From positions 1 to 11,096 of the forward strand of contig CAYMMM010000025.1 in NCBI GenBank assembly GCA_964391595.1: DNA of 11,096 nt. The letters are read 5' to 3'. The position numbers were made by a program, and so were the translations under genes. How positions within the stretch are numbered: position 1 is the first letter of the stretch; each line of letters opens with the position of its first letter. The notes beneath the pieces are model-generated. The model ran no database searches and was not told the DNA's origin. It was given only the letters and a program-made list of their open reading frames with translations. Below are positions 1 to 6,217 of this stretch, piece by piece. The DNA comes from JADZGC01 sp964391595. GTDB lineage: Bacteria > Patescibacteriota > Saccharimonadia > CAILAD01 > GCA-016700035.

Positions 1-540
1 ACGCCGATTGCCGCGGTCATCGAGCGCGAGTTTGGCATCGAGAAAGCCATGATGACTACTGTGCATAGCTATACCGCCAGCCAGGCGCTCCAAGACGCTC
101 CCGCAAAAGACTTGCGCGAAGGTCGCAACGCTGCTGAGAACATCGTACCTACAAGTACGGGCGCGACGATCGCGGCTGCGAAGGCTCTGCCGGCACTCGA
201 AGGCGTCTTTCAGGGGCTATCTATCCGCGTTCCTACTCCCGTTGTCTCGCTTTCGGACTTCACATTTCTCACCAAGAAAACTACAACCATTGAAGAAGTA
301 AATGAGGCAATCAAAAAAGCTTCCAGGCAGGATCGATTTCGCGGTGTCTTGAGTTATACCGAAGAGGAACTCGTCTCGCATGATTTCGTCGGCGATCCAC
401 ACAGCTCGATCGCTGATCTCAAGCTTACCAATGTCGTCGGCGGTAATATGGTCAAAGTTGTGGCTTGGTACGACAACGAGTGGGGGTATTCAAACCGCCT
501 TGTAGAACTCGTCGGCCTCGTTGGGAAGAAGCTGAAATAG
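1..540 (+). CDS. gap: Glyceraldehyde-3-phosphate dehydrogenase, C-terminal part (5' end outside window)
   Basis: This cytosolic glycolytic enzyme oxidises glyceraldehyde-3-phosphate to 1,3-bisphosphoglycerate with NAD(P)+. The frame is open from base 1, giving 179 residues of a family of about 335. Visible family motifs are TTVHSYT (the catalytic His, at bases 64-66), NIVPTSTGA (phosphate binding), LSIRVPTP (substrate-binding Arg) and WYDNEWGYSNR near the C-terminus (the Asn contacts nicotinamide). By family order, the catalytic Cys of the SCTTN motif should lie just upstream of the window, so the window starts just inside the catalytic domain. The Met codons at 49 and 52 are internal and are not starts. 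The gene ends at TAG and the next gene has its own promoter. It sits beside pentose-phosphate genes whose product is its substrate. Identification is secure; cofactor preference cannot be read because the Rossmann half is missing. Confidence 0.96.
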   Translation, partial: TPIAAVIEREFGIEKAMMTTVHSYTASQALQDAPAKDLREGRNAAENIVPTSTGATIAAAKALPALEGVFQGLSIRVPTPVVSLSDFTFLTKKTTTIEEVNEAIKKASRQDRFRGVLSYTEEELVSHDFVGDPHSSIADLKLTNVVGGNMVKVVAWYDNEWGYSNRLVELVGLVGKKLK

Positions 541-550
541 CTTTTTGCTA

Positions 551-562
551 ACGTGCACGTGC
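551..562. repeat. Short overlapping palindromes downstream of gap
   Basis: Bases 551-560 (ACGTGCACGT) are a perfect 10-bp palindrome, and 555-562 (GCACGTGC) is a second perfect palindrome overlapping it. They lie 10 bases after the gap stop and just before the -35 region of the next gene. No T-run follows, so this is not a convincing terminator. It could be a protein-binding site or chance. Confidence 0.3.
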
Positions 563-597
563 TTGTAAATATGCTGTAAGTCAGCATAATATCGGTA
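563..597 (+). promoter_or_regulatory. Predicted promoter of the GNAT gene, leaderless geometry
   Basis: A -10 box CATAAT lies at 585-590 and a possible -35 TTGTAA at 563-568, with a 16-bp spacer. Only 6 bases separate the -10 from the ATG at 597, so transcription should start at or within a base or two of the start codon, and there is no room for a Shine-Dalgarno sequence. An inverted repeat (7-base arms at 570-576 and 582-588, 5-base loop) overlaps the -10 and could be an operator. Confidence 0.6.
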
Positions 598-1112
598 TGA
601 TTGATGTACGTTTTTCTAGTGATGTAAACGGCCACTTACTGTCAGCAGTAGAGGCAGTCTTACTTGGGCCTAGGCTTATGATTTCACAGCAAGACTATCC
701 GGGCCACCAAGAATGGGTTAGTAAGGCGTATGCAGAAGTGAAGAATGAACAAAAACGAGCAATTGTGGCTTGGGATGGTCAGGTGCCCATTGGGCTGGTG
801 ATCTACCAGCGTCATAAGGTAGACAATCGTGCGGTGGAGATCAAGAATCTTACAGTTGATCCTAGATATGGCAATAGATATCTTGCTAGCTTTTTGTTGC
901 GCAATGCTGAACGTGAGGCATACTTCAATGACTTTGTGGGTGTTCGTTATGCGGTTGCAGATCTCAAGGCGAACAATTATAGCATGATACTTTTTGTTCG
1001 AAAGCACCATTATTACATCCAAGAGCAAAGTCTTGTCGAGACCCAGTTTGAGCATAACGGCTACCCAGATCTAGTTATTCGTAAAGACTTGCAAGTATTG
1101 CATCACCATTAG
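597..1112 (+). CDS. GNAT-family N-acetyltransferase
   Basis: A 171-residue protein of the size and order expected for a single-domain Gcn5-related N-acetyltransferase, which moves acetyl from acetyl-CoA to an amine. The supporting core is a strand near residues 57-70 (AIVAWDGQVPIGLVIY), then VEIKNLTVDPRYGNRYLASFLLRNAE. The second stretch is the beta4-alpha3 acetyl-CoA site, with a slightly degenerate R-x-x-G-x-A/G loop (RYGNRY). The later segment KANNYSMILFVRKHHYY resembles the family's alpha4-beta6 region. The substrate cannot be told. The ATG at 597 is chosen because a -10 box lies 6 bases upstream and no earlier in-frame start fits. Composition looks somewhat AT-richer than the flanking metabolic genes by eye, and the gene interrupts a carbon-metabolism neighbourhood, so it may be a later insertion. 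Confidence 0.8.
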   Translation: MIDVRFSSDVNGHLLSAVEAVLLGPRLMISQQDYPGHQEWVSKAYAEVKNEQKRAIVAWDGQVPIGLVIYQRHKVDNRAVEIKNLTVDPRYGNRYLASFLLRNAEREAYFNDFVGVRYAVADLKANNYSMILFVRKHHYYIQEQSLVETQFEHNGYPDLVIRKDLQVLHHH

Positions 1113-1136
1113 ATTCTTCGAAAAGCCGCACTCTGT

Positions 1137-1149
1137 TACAATGGGTATA
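1137..1149 (+). promoter_or_regulatory. Predicted -10 box for rpiB-rpe, leaderless geometry
   Basis: TACAAT at 1137-1142 is followed by 6 bases and then the rpiB ATG at 1149. This is the same geometry as the promoter at 585-597. The only -35-like hexamer at a normal distance (TTCTTC, 1114-1119, 17-bp spacer) is poor, so the call rests on the -10 and its position. No Shine-Dalgarno sequence precedes the ATG. Confidence 0.55.
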
Positions 1150-1613
1150 TGAGTACCCATACACCTACTACGGTGTTTATTGCTGCCGATCACGGTGGGT
1201 TCGCTGCGAAGCAAAAAATCGTGAGCACACTGGAGGGTGAGTTCACGATCAAGGATCTTGGTGCGCCGGCGCTAGACCCCGATGACGACTTCACGCCGTA
1301 CGCCCAGCGCGTGGCTGAGTCGGTAGTTGCGACACCTGGGAGTATGGGGATTCTCCTGTGTAGGTCCGGGGAAGGTATGGTTATGGCTGCGAACAAGATT
1401 GATGGTATTCGGGCGGCGCTCGCATGGGAAGAGAAGGTTGCAAGAGAATCACGCGATGATAATGATGCAAATGTATTGGCGCTGCCGAATGACTACGTAT
1501 CGAGCGAAGAACTTATCAAGATCGCACGGGCTTGGCTAACCACACCGTTTTCTGGCGAGGCACGTCATGCACGACGCATAGACGAGATCGCTCAGCTTGA
1601 GGAGAATAATTAA
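1149..1613 (+). CDS. rpiB: Ribose-5-phosphate isomerase B (RpiB/LacAB family)
   Basis: RpiB interconverts ribose-5-P and ribulose-5-P in the cytosol. At 154 residues it matches the family length. Motifs in order: AADHGGF (Asp14-His15, ring opening and phosphate contacts), DLG at 36-38, LLCRSGEG with Cys71 where the E. coli-type enzyme has its catalytic Cys (usual form CGTGIG), AANKIDGIRAA, and NDANVLAL. Oddly, the residue before that last motif is Asp104 (DDNDANVL) where E. coli-type RpiB has His (HNDxNVL). LacA/LacB galactose-6-P isomerases share the fold, but the adjoining rpe supports the pentose role. The gene is probably translated from a leaderless mRNA and runs straight into rpe: its stop at 1611-1613 is followed at once by the next ATG, so the two are one operon. 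Confidence 0.9.
   Translation: MSTHTPTTVFIAADHGGFAAKQKIVSTLEGEFTIKDLGAPALDPDDDFTPYAQRVAESVVATPGSMGILLCRSGEGMVMAANKIDGIRAALAWEEKVARESRDDNDANVLALPNDYVSSEELIKIARAWLTTPFSGEARHARRIDEIAQLEENN
1599..1604 (+). promoter_or_regulatory. Shine-Dalgarno sequence for rpe
   Basis: GAGGAG lies inside the 3' end of rpiB, 9 bases before the rpe ATG. It shows that this organism uses Shine-Dalgarno initiation for internal operon genes even though operon-leading genes here appear leaderless. Confidence 0.75.
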
Positions 1614-2243
1614 ATGGCTAAGGTAGTACCAGCGATACTTGAGTCAGAGGCAAGTGAGTATCGCAAGAAGCTCAATCAGATTAGGCAACTCACTGATCGC
1701 TTCCAGCTAGACATCATTGACGGCGAGTTTGTTGACAATAAGACCATACTCCCTCAGGATATCGAACCGCCTTCGGGTCTGAAACTTGATTTACACTTGA
1801 TGGTTGCTCGTCCAAATGAGTTCATCGGACACAGTATCAAGCTCCGTCCATATACGATCATCGTGCAGTTCGAAGCAGTCCATGGTGTGATGGAAGCGAT
1901 AGAGCGTATTGCTAAGGGCGGCATTCGGGCAGGTGTAGCAATCAACCCAGATACTCCGACTGCTGCACTCGAGCCATTGCTCCCGCAGCTCTCACACGTG
2001 CTGGTGATGGCGTATCCGGCCGGCTTCGCTGGTCAGAAGCTTCAGCCAACTGCACTCAAGAAAGTCGCTGAGCTACGTGCGCTCAATCCAGATCTCGAGA
2101 TTGGGCTGGATGGTGGTGTGGCCGATGATACGCTCAAGAAAATCGCCGCCGCGCACTTTGATGTGGTTTATACAAACTCATACCTATTTGGCGCAGACTC
2201 TATCTTGACTCGATATCACGAGCTGATCGCAGCACTGAGCTAG
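1614..2243 (+). CDS. rpe: Ribulose-phosphate 3-epimerase, divergent
   Basis: A cytosolic TIM-barrel enzyme that interconverts ribulose-5-P and xylulose-5-P; 209 residues, near the usual 210-230. Family landmarks are PAIL at 6-9 (usual PSIL), LDIIDGEFV at 32-40 (usual HVDVMDGHFVPN), DLHLMV at 59-64, GVAINPDTP at 107-115, YPAGFAGQ at 134-141 (usual NPGFGGQ) and LDGGV at 165-169. Of the four residues that bind the catalytic metal in characterised Rpe, Asp33, His61 and Asp166 are present, but the first His is Gln31 (FQLD instead of HxD). The two acid/base aspartates are therefore intact while the metal site is altered. Epimerase activity is likely but not certain; a related ketose-phosphate epimerase is the main alternative. 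It starts one base after the rpiB stop, with a good Shine-Dalgarno sequence. Confidence 0.82.
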   Translation: MAKVVPAILESEASEYRKKLNQIRQLTDRFQLDIIDGEFVDNKTILPQDIEPPSGLKLDLHLMVARPNEFIGHSIKLRPYTIIVQFEAVHGVMEAIERIAKGGIRAGVAINPDTPTAALEPLLPQLSHVLVMAYPAGFAGQKLQPTALKKVAELRALNPDLEIGLDGGVADDTLKKIAAAHFDVVYTNSYLFGADSILTRYHELIAALS

Positions 2244-2273
2244 TACATGCTACCGTCAGATAACCAGAAGCGG

Positions 2274-2287
2274 TATAATAGCTGTAA
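2274..2287 (+). promoter_or_regulatory. Predicted promoter of the transketolase-PfkB operon, leaderless geometry
   Basis: A perfect TATAAT at 2274-2279 is followed by 7 bases and the ATG at 2287. There is no clear -35 at 17 bp (2251-2256 is TACCGT). The block GCGGTATA-A/C-T followed by TGTAATGA is shared with the promoter before the flavoprotein gene at 6218. Transcription is expected to start on or next to the start codon. Confidence 0.65.
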
Positions 2288-3168
2288 TGAAGCACGCCCT
2301 CAAAGACCTCGAACTTAAGGCAAATAGCATACGGCAGGAAATTATTGAAATGTTGGTTGCTGCTGGCTCAGGCCACTCGGCTGGTCCGCTGGGAATGGCC
2401 GATGTCTTTACCGCACTCTATTTTGAAGTACTCAATCACGATCCAAAGCAACCAGAGTGGGAAGAGCGCGATCGACTCCTACTGTCAAATGGACACATTG
2501 TGCCAGTCCGCTATGCAGCAATGGCAGAGGCCGGATATTTTCCGAAATCAGAACTCAAAACACTCCGTAAGTTTGGCTCGAGACTGCAAGGGCATCCCGA
2601 GCGCACACGATTGCCGGGGCTCGAGCACACATCAGGTCCGCTCGGTAGTGGGCTTTCCCAGGCTGCTGGTATGGCGCTTGGCTTGAAGCTCAAAGACAAT
2701 ACGTCGAGCCATGTCTACGTCTGCATGGGCGATGGCGAGCTTGATGAAGGCAACGTCTGGGAGGCGGCGATGTTTGCCGGTGCTCGCAAGTTGAGCAACA
2801 TCACTGCTATTGTCGACCGCAACAATATTCAGATCGATGGTTACACCGAGCATGTGCTGGCACTCGAGCCGCTGGCTATGAAGTGGCAGGCATTCGGTTG
2901 GCACGTGATAGAAGTCGATGGGCATAATATCAAGCAAATAGTCGCTGCGTGCAATGAAGCCAAGGCGATATTTGAGCGTCCAGTGGTCATTCTTGCGCAC
3001 ACCATTCCCGGCAAAGGGGTGGATTTCATGGAGCGCGATCCAGCCTGGCACGGCATGCCGCCTGGCACGAAGGATATACCTGGAGACCCTCCGAAGGCTG
3101 AGCAGGCAAAGGTGGCTTTGCATGAGCTCCGTACTCTTCGTGGCAGAATTAGGAGCGAACATGAATAA
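2287..3168 (+). CDS. tktA: Transketolase, N-terminal (thiamine diphosphate-binding) subunit
   Basis: This is the diphosphate-binding half of transketolase, which moves two-carbon ketol units between xylulose-5-P and aldose phosphates. It has 293 residues, as expected for a stand-alone N-terminal subunit. Seen in the sequence are GSGHSAGPLG at 27-36 (His30), LSNGH at 67-71, HTSGPLGSGLSQAAGMALG (cofactor and substrate loop), and the thiamine-diphosphate motif opening at GDGELDEG (148-155) and closing at Asn179-Asn180, with the Mg2+-binding Asp149. HTIPGKGV near residue 240 is also typical. Splitting into two genes is normal in archaea and many bacteria, so this is not a frameshift. The stop overlaps the start of the second subunit by 8 bases, and the two gene products should assemble as a heterotetramer. 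Confidence 0.95.
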   Translation: MKHALKDLELKANSIRQEIIEMLVAAGSGHSAGPLGMADVFTALYFEVLNHDPKQPEWEERDRLLLSNGHIVPVRYAAMAEAGYFPKSELKTLRKFGSRLQGHPERTRLPGLEHTSGPLGSGLSQAAGMALGLKLKDNTSSHVYVCMGDGELDEGNVWEAAMFAGARKLSNITAIVDRNNIQIDGYTEHVLALEPLAMKWQAFGWHVIEVDGHNIKQIVAACNEAKAIFERPVVILAHTIPGKGVDFMERDPAWHGMPPGTKDIPGDPPKAEQAKVALHELRTLRGRIRSEHE

Positions 3169-4150
3169 ATACTCCGACCATCTTTCGAAGGAAATATTGT
3201 CTGAGACGATCACTCAGACACCGACGCGTAAGGGCTTTGGCGATGGGCTCAAGCAGGCTGGTGAGCTCGATAAGTGGATCGTAGCTCTGTGTGCCGACCT
3301 CACCGAATCGACACAAATGGAAGCGTTTGCGAAGGCCTATCCTGAGCGTTATTTCGAAGTCGGCGTAGCTGAGCAAAATCTTGTTACTGTCGCCTCCGGC
3401 CTCGCAGCAGAAGGATTCATACCTTTTACGAGTTCATATGCCGCATTCTCTCCCGGCAGAAACTGGGAACAAATCCGTACCACGGCGTGCCTCAATGAGC
3501 AGCCTGTCAAGGTAGTTGGGTCACATGCCGGTGTGTCCGTGGGCCCCGATGGCGCCACCCACCAGATGTTGGAGGATATTGCACTTATGCGTGCTTTGCC
3601 AAATATGACAGTGGTGGTCCCATGCGATGAGCTTGAGGCACGCAAGGCTACTCTTGCGATTGCAAAGACGAAGCAGCCTACATACTTGCGTCTGGCTCGA
3701 GAAAAGACGCCCGTTGTGACTAGTGAAGCTACGCCGTTTGAGATAGGAAAGGCGCAGATTTGGCGCGAGGGTAAGGACGTGACCATAGTAGTTGCTGGTC
3801 CGTTGGCGCACGAGGCAATCAAGGCCTGTGAGCAGCTCGCGGACAAAGGGATCGAAGCTGAGCTCATCAATTGCCCGACTATCAAACCGCTCGATGGAGA
3901 TACTCTCGTGGCGAGTATCAAGAAAACCAAGGCAGTTGTGACTGTTGAAGAAGCCCAGATTACTGGTGGCCTTGGTGGGGCGATTGCCGAGCTGATTGGC
4001 GAGCGGGCACCAGCCGCACTCGAGCGGATCGGGGTACGAGATGTATTTGGGCAGTCAGGAACTATCTCTGAGCTCTGGAAGCATTATGGGCTCATGGCTA
4101 ATGACATAGCTAAGGCTGCCGAAAATGCCCACAAGCGAGCGCATAGTTGA
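3161..4150 (+). CDS. tktB: Transketolase, C-terminal subunit
   Basis: This second half of transketolase carries the pyrimidine-binding and C-terminal domains; 329 residues. The key motif is VGVAEQN, where Glu71 activates the thiamine cofactor. It is followed by FIPFTSSYAAF, GSHAGVSVGPDGATHQ (substrate-binding His), a linker, and a C-terminal Rossmann-like domain starting near residue 205 (VTIVVAGPLAHEAI) with VVTVEEAQITGGLGGAI. I chose the ATG at 3161 over longer possibilities in the same frame because AGGAG at 3151-3155 sits 5 bases upstream and the protein then begins at the normal family N-terminus. Upstream codons in this frame only re-read the first subunit. The 8-base overlap with the N-terminal gene implies translational coupling and equal amounts. 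The pair resembles 1-deoxy-xylulose-5-P synthase in fold, but the pentose-phosphate context favours transketolase. Confidence 0.94.
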   Translation: MNKYSDHLSKEILSETITQTPTRKGFGDGLKQAGELDKWIVALCADLTESTQMEAFAKAYPERYFEVGVAEQNLVTVASGLAAEGFIPFTSSYAAFSPGRNWEQIRTTACLNEQPVKVVGSHAGVSVGPDGATHQMLEDIALMRALPNMTVVVPCDELEARKATLAIAKTKQPTYLRLAREKTPVVTSEATPFEIGKAQIWREGKDVTIVVAGPLAHEAIKACEQLADKGIEAELINCPTIKPLDGDTLVASIKKTKAVVTVEEAQITGGLGGAIAELIGERAPAALERIGVRDVFGQSGTISELWKHYGLMANDIAKAAENAHKRAHS

Positions 4151-4156
4151 AGCACT

Positions 4157-5149
4157 ATGGACAAAGCTGAGCATATCAAACTCGATATTCTTACGGTGGG
4201 TAGTGCGCTCAACGATATCTTTTTGATTTCAAAAGAGTTCAATTCGGTCATTCATGAGCGCCGTCCGTATCTGCATATCCCAGCTGAGATCAAACACGAT
4301 GTGCCGGATATAGGGAATGATGTCGGGGGAGGAGCAGTGAGTGCTGCGGTCACTTTTGCGCGCACCGGGAGCAAAGTAGGATGCCTTGCAAAAGTTGGTG
4401 CAGACGGTGCTGCTCAACAGGTCAGCCATGCGCTTGAAGCAGAGGGCATACATAGCCTACTCGTAGTCGACAAGACCCACCAAACAGGGGTTACAGTAGT
4501 GCTCAAGGGCGCAAATGAGGAGGACACCGCACTTGTACACCGGGGTGCTGGGTTCGAATACGCAGAAGGCTTTGCTGAGCACGCCGCACTGGATGTTGAC
4601 TGGCTGTATATCACTTCGCTCTCCGGATCAATCGATACGCTTGCACAGCTCGTGAAGCAAGCTACTCTACAGGGGTCACGAGTGGCGGTCAACCCAGGGA
4701 GTATGGAGATCAAGAAGCGTACTCGCTTACTCAAGATCCTCAAGCAGGCCGACGTCGTGATCTTGAATCACTTAGAAGCCGAAGCGCTCTTCCAAGAGCA
4801 AGGGGTTAGGCGTTGTTTTAAGCTCGCACGGGCGGCGGGTCTGCACACCGTCGTCATTACGGAAGGTGCGCGTGGGAGCTGGGTGCTGGACGGGAGCTAT
4901 GTCTACCATGCCCCGCTGTATAAGAAATCAGCTGTGGTTGATCGGACCGGCGCAGGCACGGCGTATGGTGCAGGACTGATTGCAGCAATTGCACGTGGCA
5001 AGTCAATGCAAGAAGCCATGAGTTTTGCGAGCGCCAACGCCACCAGTGTGATCGGATATCTTGGCGCACGAGCGGGGGTGCTTCGTAATCTTGAAGTTGA
5101 TATGATGAAGATAGACATAAGTATTTTTGAAGGAGAATCCGAGGAATGA
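4157..5149 (+). CDS. PfkB-family sugar/nucleoside kinase homologue lacking the catalytic Asp (possible pseudokinase)
   Basis: A 330-residue ribokinase-fold protein. Supporting motifs are the N-terminal strand LDILTVGSALNDIF, VGGGAVSAAVTFARTGSKVGCLAKVGAD at 56-83 (first PfkB signature), an NxxE motif (NHLEAEAL) that contacts the Mg-ATP site, VVITEGARGSW (T-x-G-x-x-G), and the second signature DRTGAGTAYGAG. In that last motif the catalytic base Asp of GAGD is Thr268 (codon ACG, 4958-4960). The conserved Asn of the sugar-binding signature is also changed, to Ser62. ATP-site and anion-hole features are kept, so it may bind ligands without efficient phosphotransfer. It follows the transketolase gene after 6 bases with no clear Shine-Dalgarno sequence, and its stop overlaps the next kinase gene (ATGA). 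The substrate is unknown; kinase activity should not be assumed. Confidence 0.85.
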   Translation: MDKAEHIKLDILTVGSALNDIFLISKEFNSVIHERRPYLHIPAEIKHDVPDIGNDVGGGAVSAAVTFARTGSKVGCLAKVGADGAAQQVSHALEAEGIHSLLVVDKTHQTGVTVVLKGANEEDTALVHRGAGFEYAEGFAEHAALDVDWLYITSLSGSIDTLAQLVKQATLQGSRVAVNPGSMEIKKRTRLLKILKQADVVILNHLEAEALFQEQGVRRCFKLARAAGLHTVVITEGARGSWVLDGSYVYHAPLYKKSAVVDRTGAGTAYGAGLIAAIARGKSMQEAMSFASANATSVIGYLGARAGVLRNLEVDMMKIDISIFEGESEE

Positions 5150-6165
5150 GCCACAGAATAGATGTATTGTGCGTGGGTGATATTGTGACCGAGCCGTTCA
5201 TTAAGCTTCTGCCACAAGAAGCCGAGATCGATAAGGACCCACGAGACAAGCACCCACTCCTGTGTATGACGTATGGATCAAAGATTCCCTTTGAGTCAAT
5301 GACCGTGATCGAAGGGGTGGGGAATAGTGCGAATGCAGCGGTTTCACTTGCACGATTGGGGCTCAAAAGCTCGCTGATGGCGAATATTGGCGATGATGAC
5401 GTCGGACGAGGCATGCTAGTCGCACTAAGAAAAAATGACGTGCAGACTCAGTACATGAAGGTCAATCGTGGTAAGGCCAGTAACTATCACTTCGTCCTGT
5501 GGTACGAGCCAGATCGGACGATTCTGATCAAGCACGAAAATTATGACTATACATGGCCACGCATCCCGGAAGAAGACACACCAAAATGGATATACTTGAG
5601 TTCCTTCGCAGAATCAGGCGCGCATATGCACGCTGATATTGCAGAATATCTCATCAAGCATCCCGAGGTGAAGCTGGCGTTTCAGCCGGGTACTTTTCAA
5701 ATGCGGCTAGGGTTCGCAAAGCTCAAACAGCTCTATGCTCACACAGAAGTCTTCGCTGTGAATGTCGAGGAGGCGCAGATGATGACCAAGAAGCAGGGGG
5801 AGCGCAATATACGTGTCTTAGCAGAAGCCATTCACGCACATGGCCCAAAGATCGTAGTCATAACTGACGGACCAAATGGCAGCTATGCGTCGGATGGTTC
5901 GCAGGTGCTTGCGATGCGTAACTATCCAGATCCGAAGCCACCATACGAGCGAACTGGGGCAGGGGATGCATATACCAGCACCTTTGTGGCAGGATTGATC
6001 ACAACGGGTGATATACGCGAAGCGATGAAGTGGGGTCCTGTGAACTCAATGAGTGTCGTGCAGCAGATTGGCGGACAAGCGGGGCTATTATCTCGTGCTA
6101 AGCTCAACAAGCTCCTCGCGCAAGCCCCACATGACTACGAGCCACACGAATACAAGCCTGATTAA
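5146..6165 (+). CDS. PfkB-family carbohydrate/nucleoside kinase (catalytically complete)
   Basis: A 339-residue ribokinase-family kinase that should transfer the ATP gamma-phosphate to a sugar or nucleoside hydroxyl. Motifs: IDVLCVGDIVTEPF at the N-terminus, GVGNSANAAVSLARLG at 57-72 with the conserved Asn63, NVEEAQMM (NxxE), VVITDGPNGSY, and ERTGAGDAY with the catalytic base Asp274 (codon at 5965-5967). This is the intact version of the upstream paralogue, and the ATG lies within that gene's stop region (ATGA overlap; AAGGAG about a dozen bases upstream). The proteins are homologous but clearly diverged, so the duplication is old. Its position at the end of a pentose-phosphate operon suggests a ribokinase-like, ribose-1-P kinase or fructose-6-P kinase role, but no residue seen here decides between them. 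The C-terminal tail ends in charged Pro/Tyr/His repeats (HDYEPHEYKPD). Confidence 0.9.
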   Translation: MSHRIDVLCVGDIVTEPFIKLLPQEAEIDKDPRDKHPLLCMTYGSKIPFESMTVIEGVGNSANAAVSLARLGLKSSLMANIGDDDVGRGMLVALRKNDVQTQYMKVNRGKASNYHFVLWYEPDRTILIKHENYDYTWPRIPEEDTPKWIYLSSFAESGAHMHADIAEYLIKHPEVKLAFQPGTFQMRLGFAKLKQLYAHTEVFAVNVEEAQMMTKKQGERNIRVLAEAIHAHGPKIVVITDGPNGSYASDGSQVLAMRNYPDPKPPYERTGAGDAYTSTFVAGLITTGDIREAMKWGPVNSMSVVQQIGGQAGLLSRAKLNKLLAQAPHDYEPHEYKPD

Positions 6166-6189
6166 CTAGTCCTCGTATCGTGAGCGCGG

Positions 6190-6195
6190 TATACT
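6190..6195 (+). promoter_or_regulatory. Predicted -10 box for the flavoprotein gene
   Basis: TATACT at 6190-6195 sits in the context GCGGTATACT, nearly the same as the transketolase operon promoter. No good -35 is visible. Transcription should begin near 6202, giving a leader of about 16 bases before the ATG at 6218. Confidence 0.55.
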
Positions 6196-6204
6196 GCTTA
6201 TGTA

Positions 6205-6216
6205 ATGAGATTTTGA
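6205..6216 (+). CDS. Possible four-codon leader mini-ORF (Met-Arg-Phe-stop)
   Basis: ATG AGA TTT TGA occupies the position that, in the closely matching transketolase promoter, holds the real leaderless start codon (shared TGTAATGA). Its stop ends one base before the ATG at 6218. If ribosomes start here on a leaderless mRNA, translation of the flavoprotein would depend on reinitiation. This is speculative: the motif is very short and could be chance. Confidence 0.25.
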   Translation: MRF

Positions 6217-6217
6217 G

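Noticed and set aside
538..562. Intrinsic terminator after gap
   Set aside because: TAGC-TTTTT-GCTA has only a 4-bp stem and the nearby palindrome lacks a following T-run.
2954..3160. Longer N-terminus for the second transketolase subunit
   Set aside because: These codons re-read the end of the first subunit in another frame; the predicted residues show no transketolase similarity, and the Shine-Dalgarno supports 3161.
2632..3213. Long open frames on the minus strand, such as those at 2632-3213, 3349-3930 and 4857-5414
   Set aside because: They lie opposite well-supported genes, have no start signals, and their translations show no recognisable motif or sensible composition; they are antisense shadows.
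2287..4150. Transketolase broken into two genes by a frameshift
   Set aside because: The second part has its own ATG with AGGAG 5 bases upstream and a clean 8-base overlap, and each half has the size and domain limits of known split transketolases.
6205..6216. TGA read as an amino acid (recoded genetic code as in Gracilibacteria)
   Set aside because: TGA ends the second transketolase gene and the first PfkB gene at positions that fit family lengths and the ATGA overlap, so TGA is a stop here.
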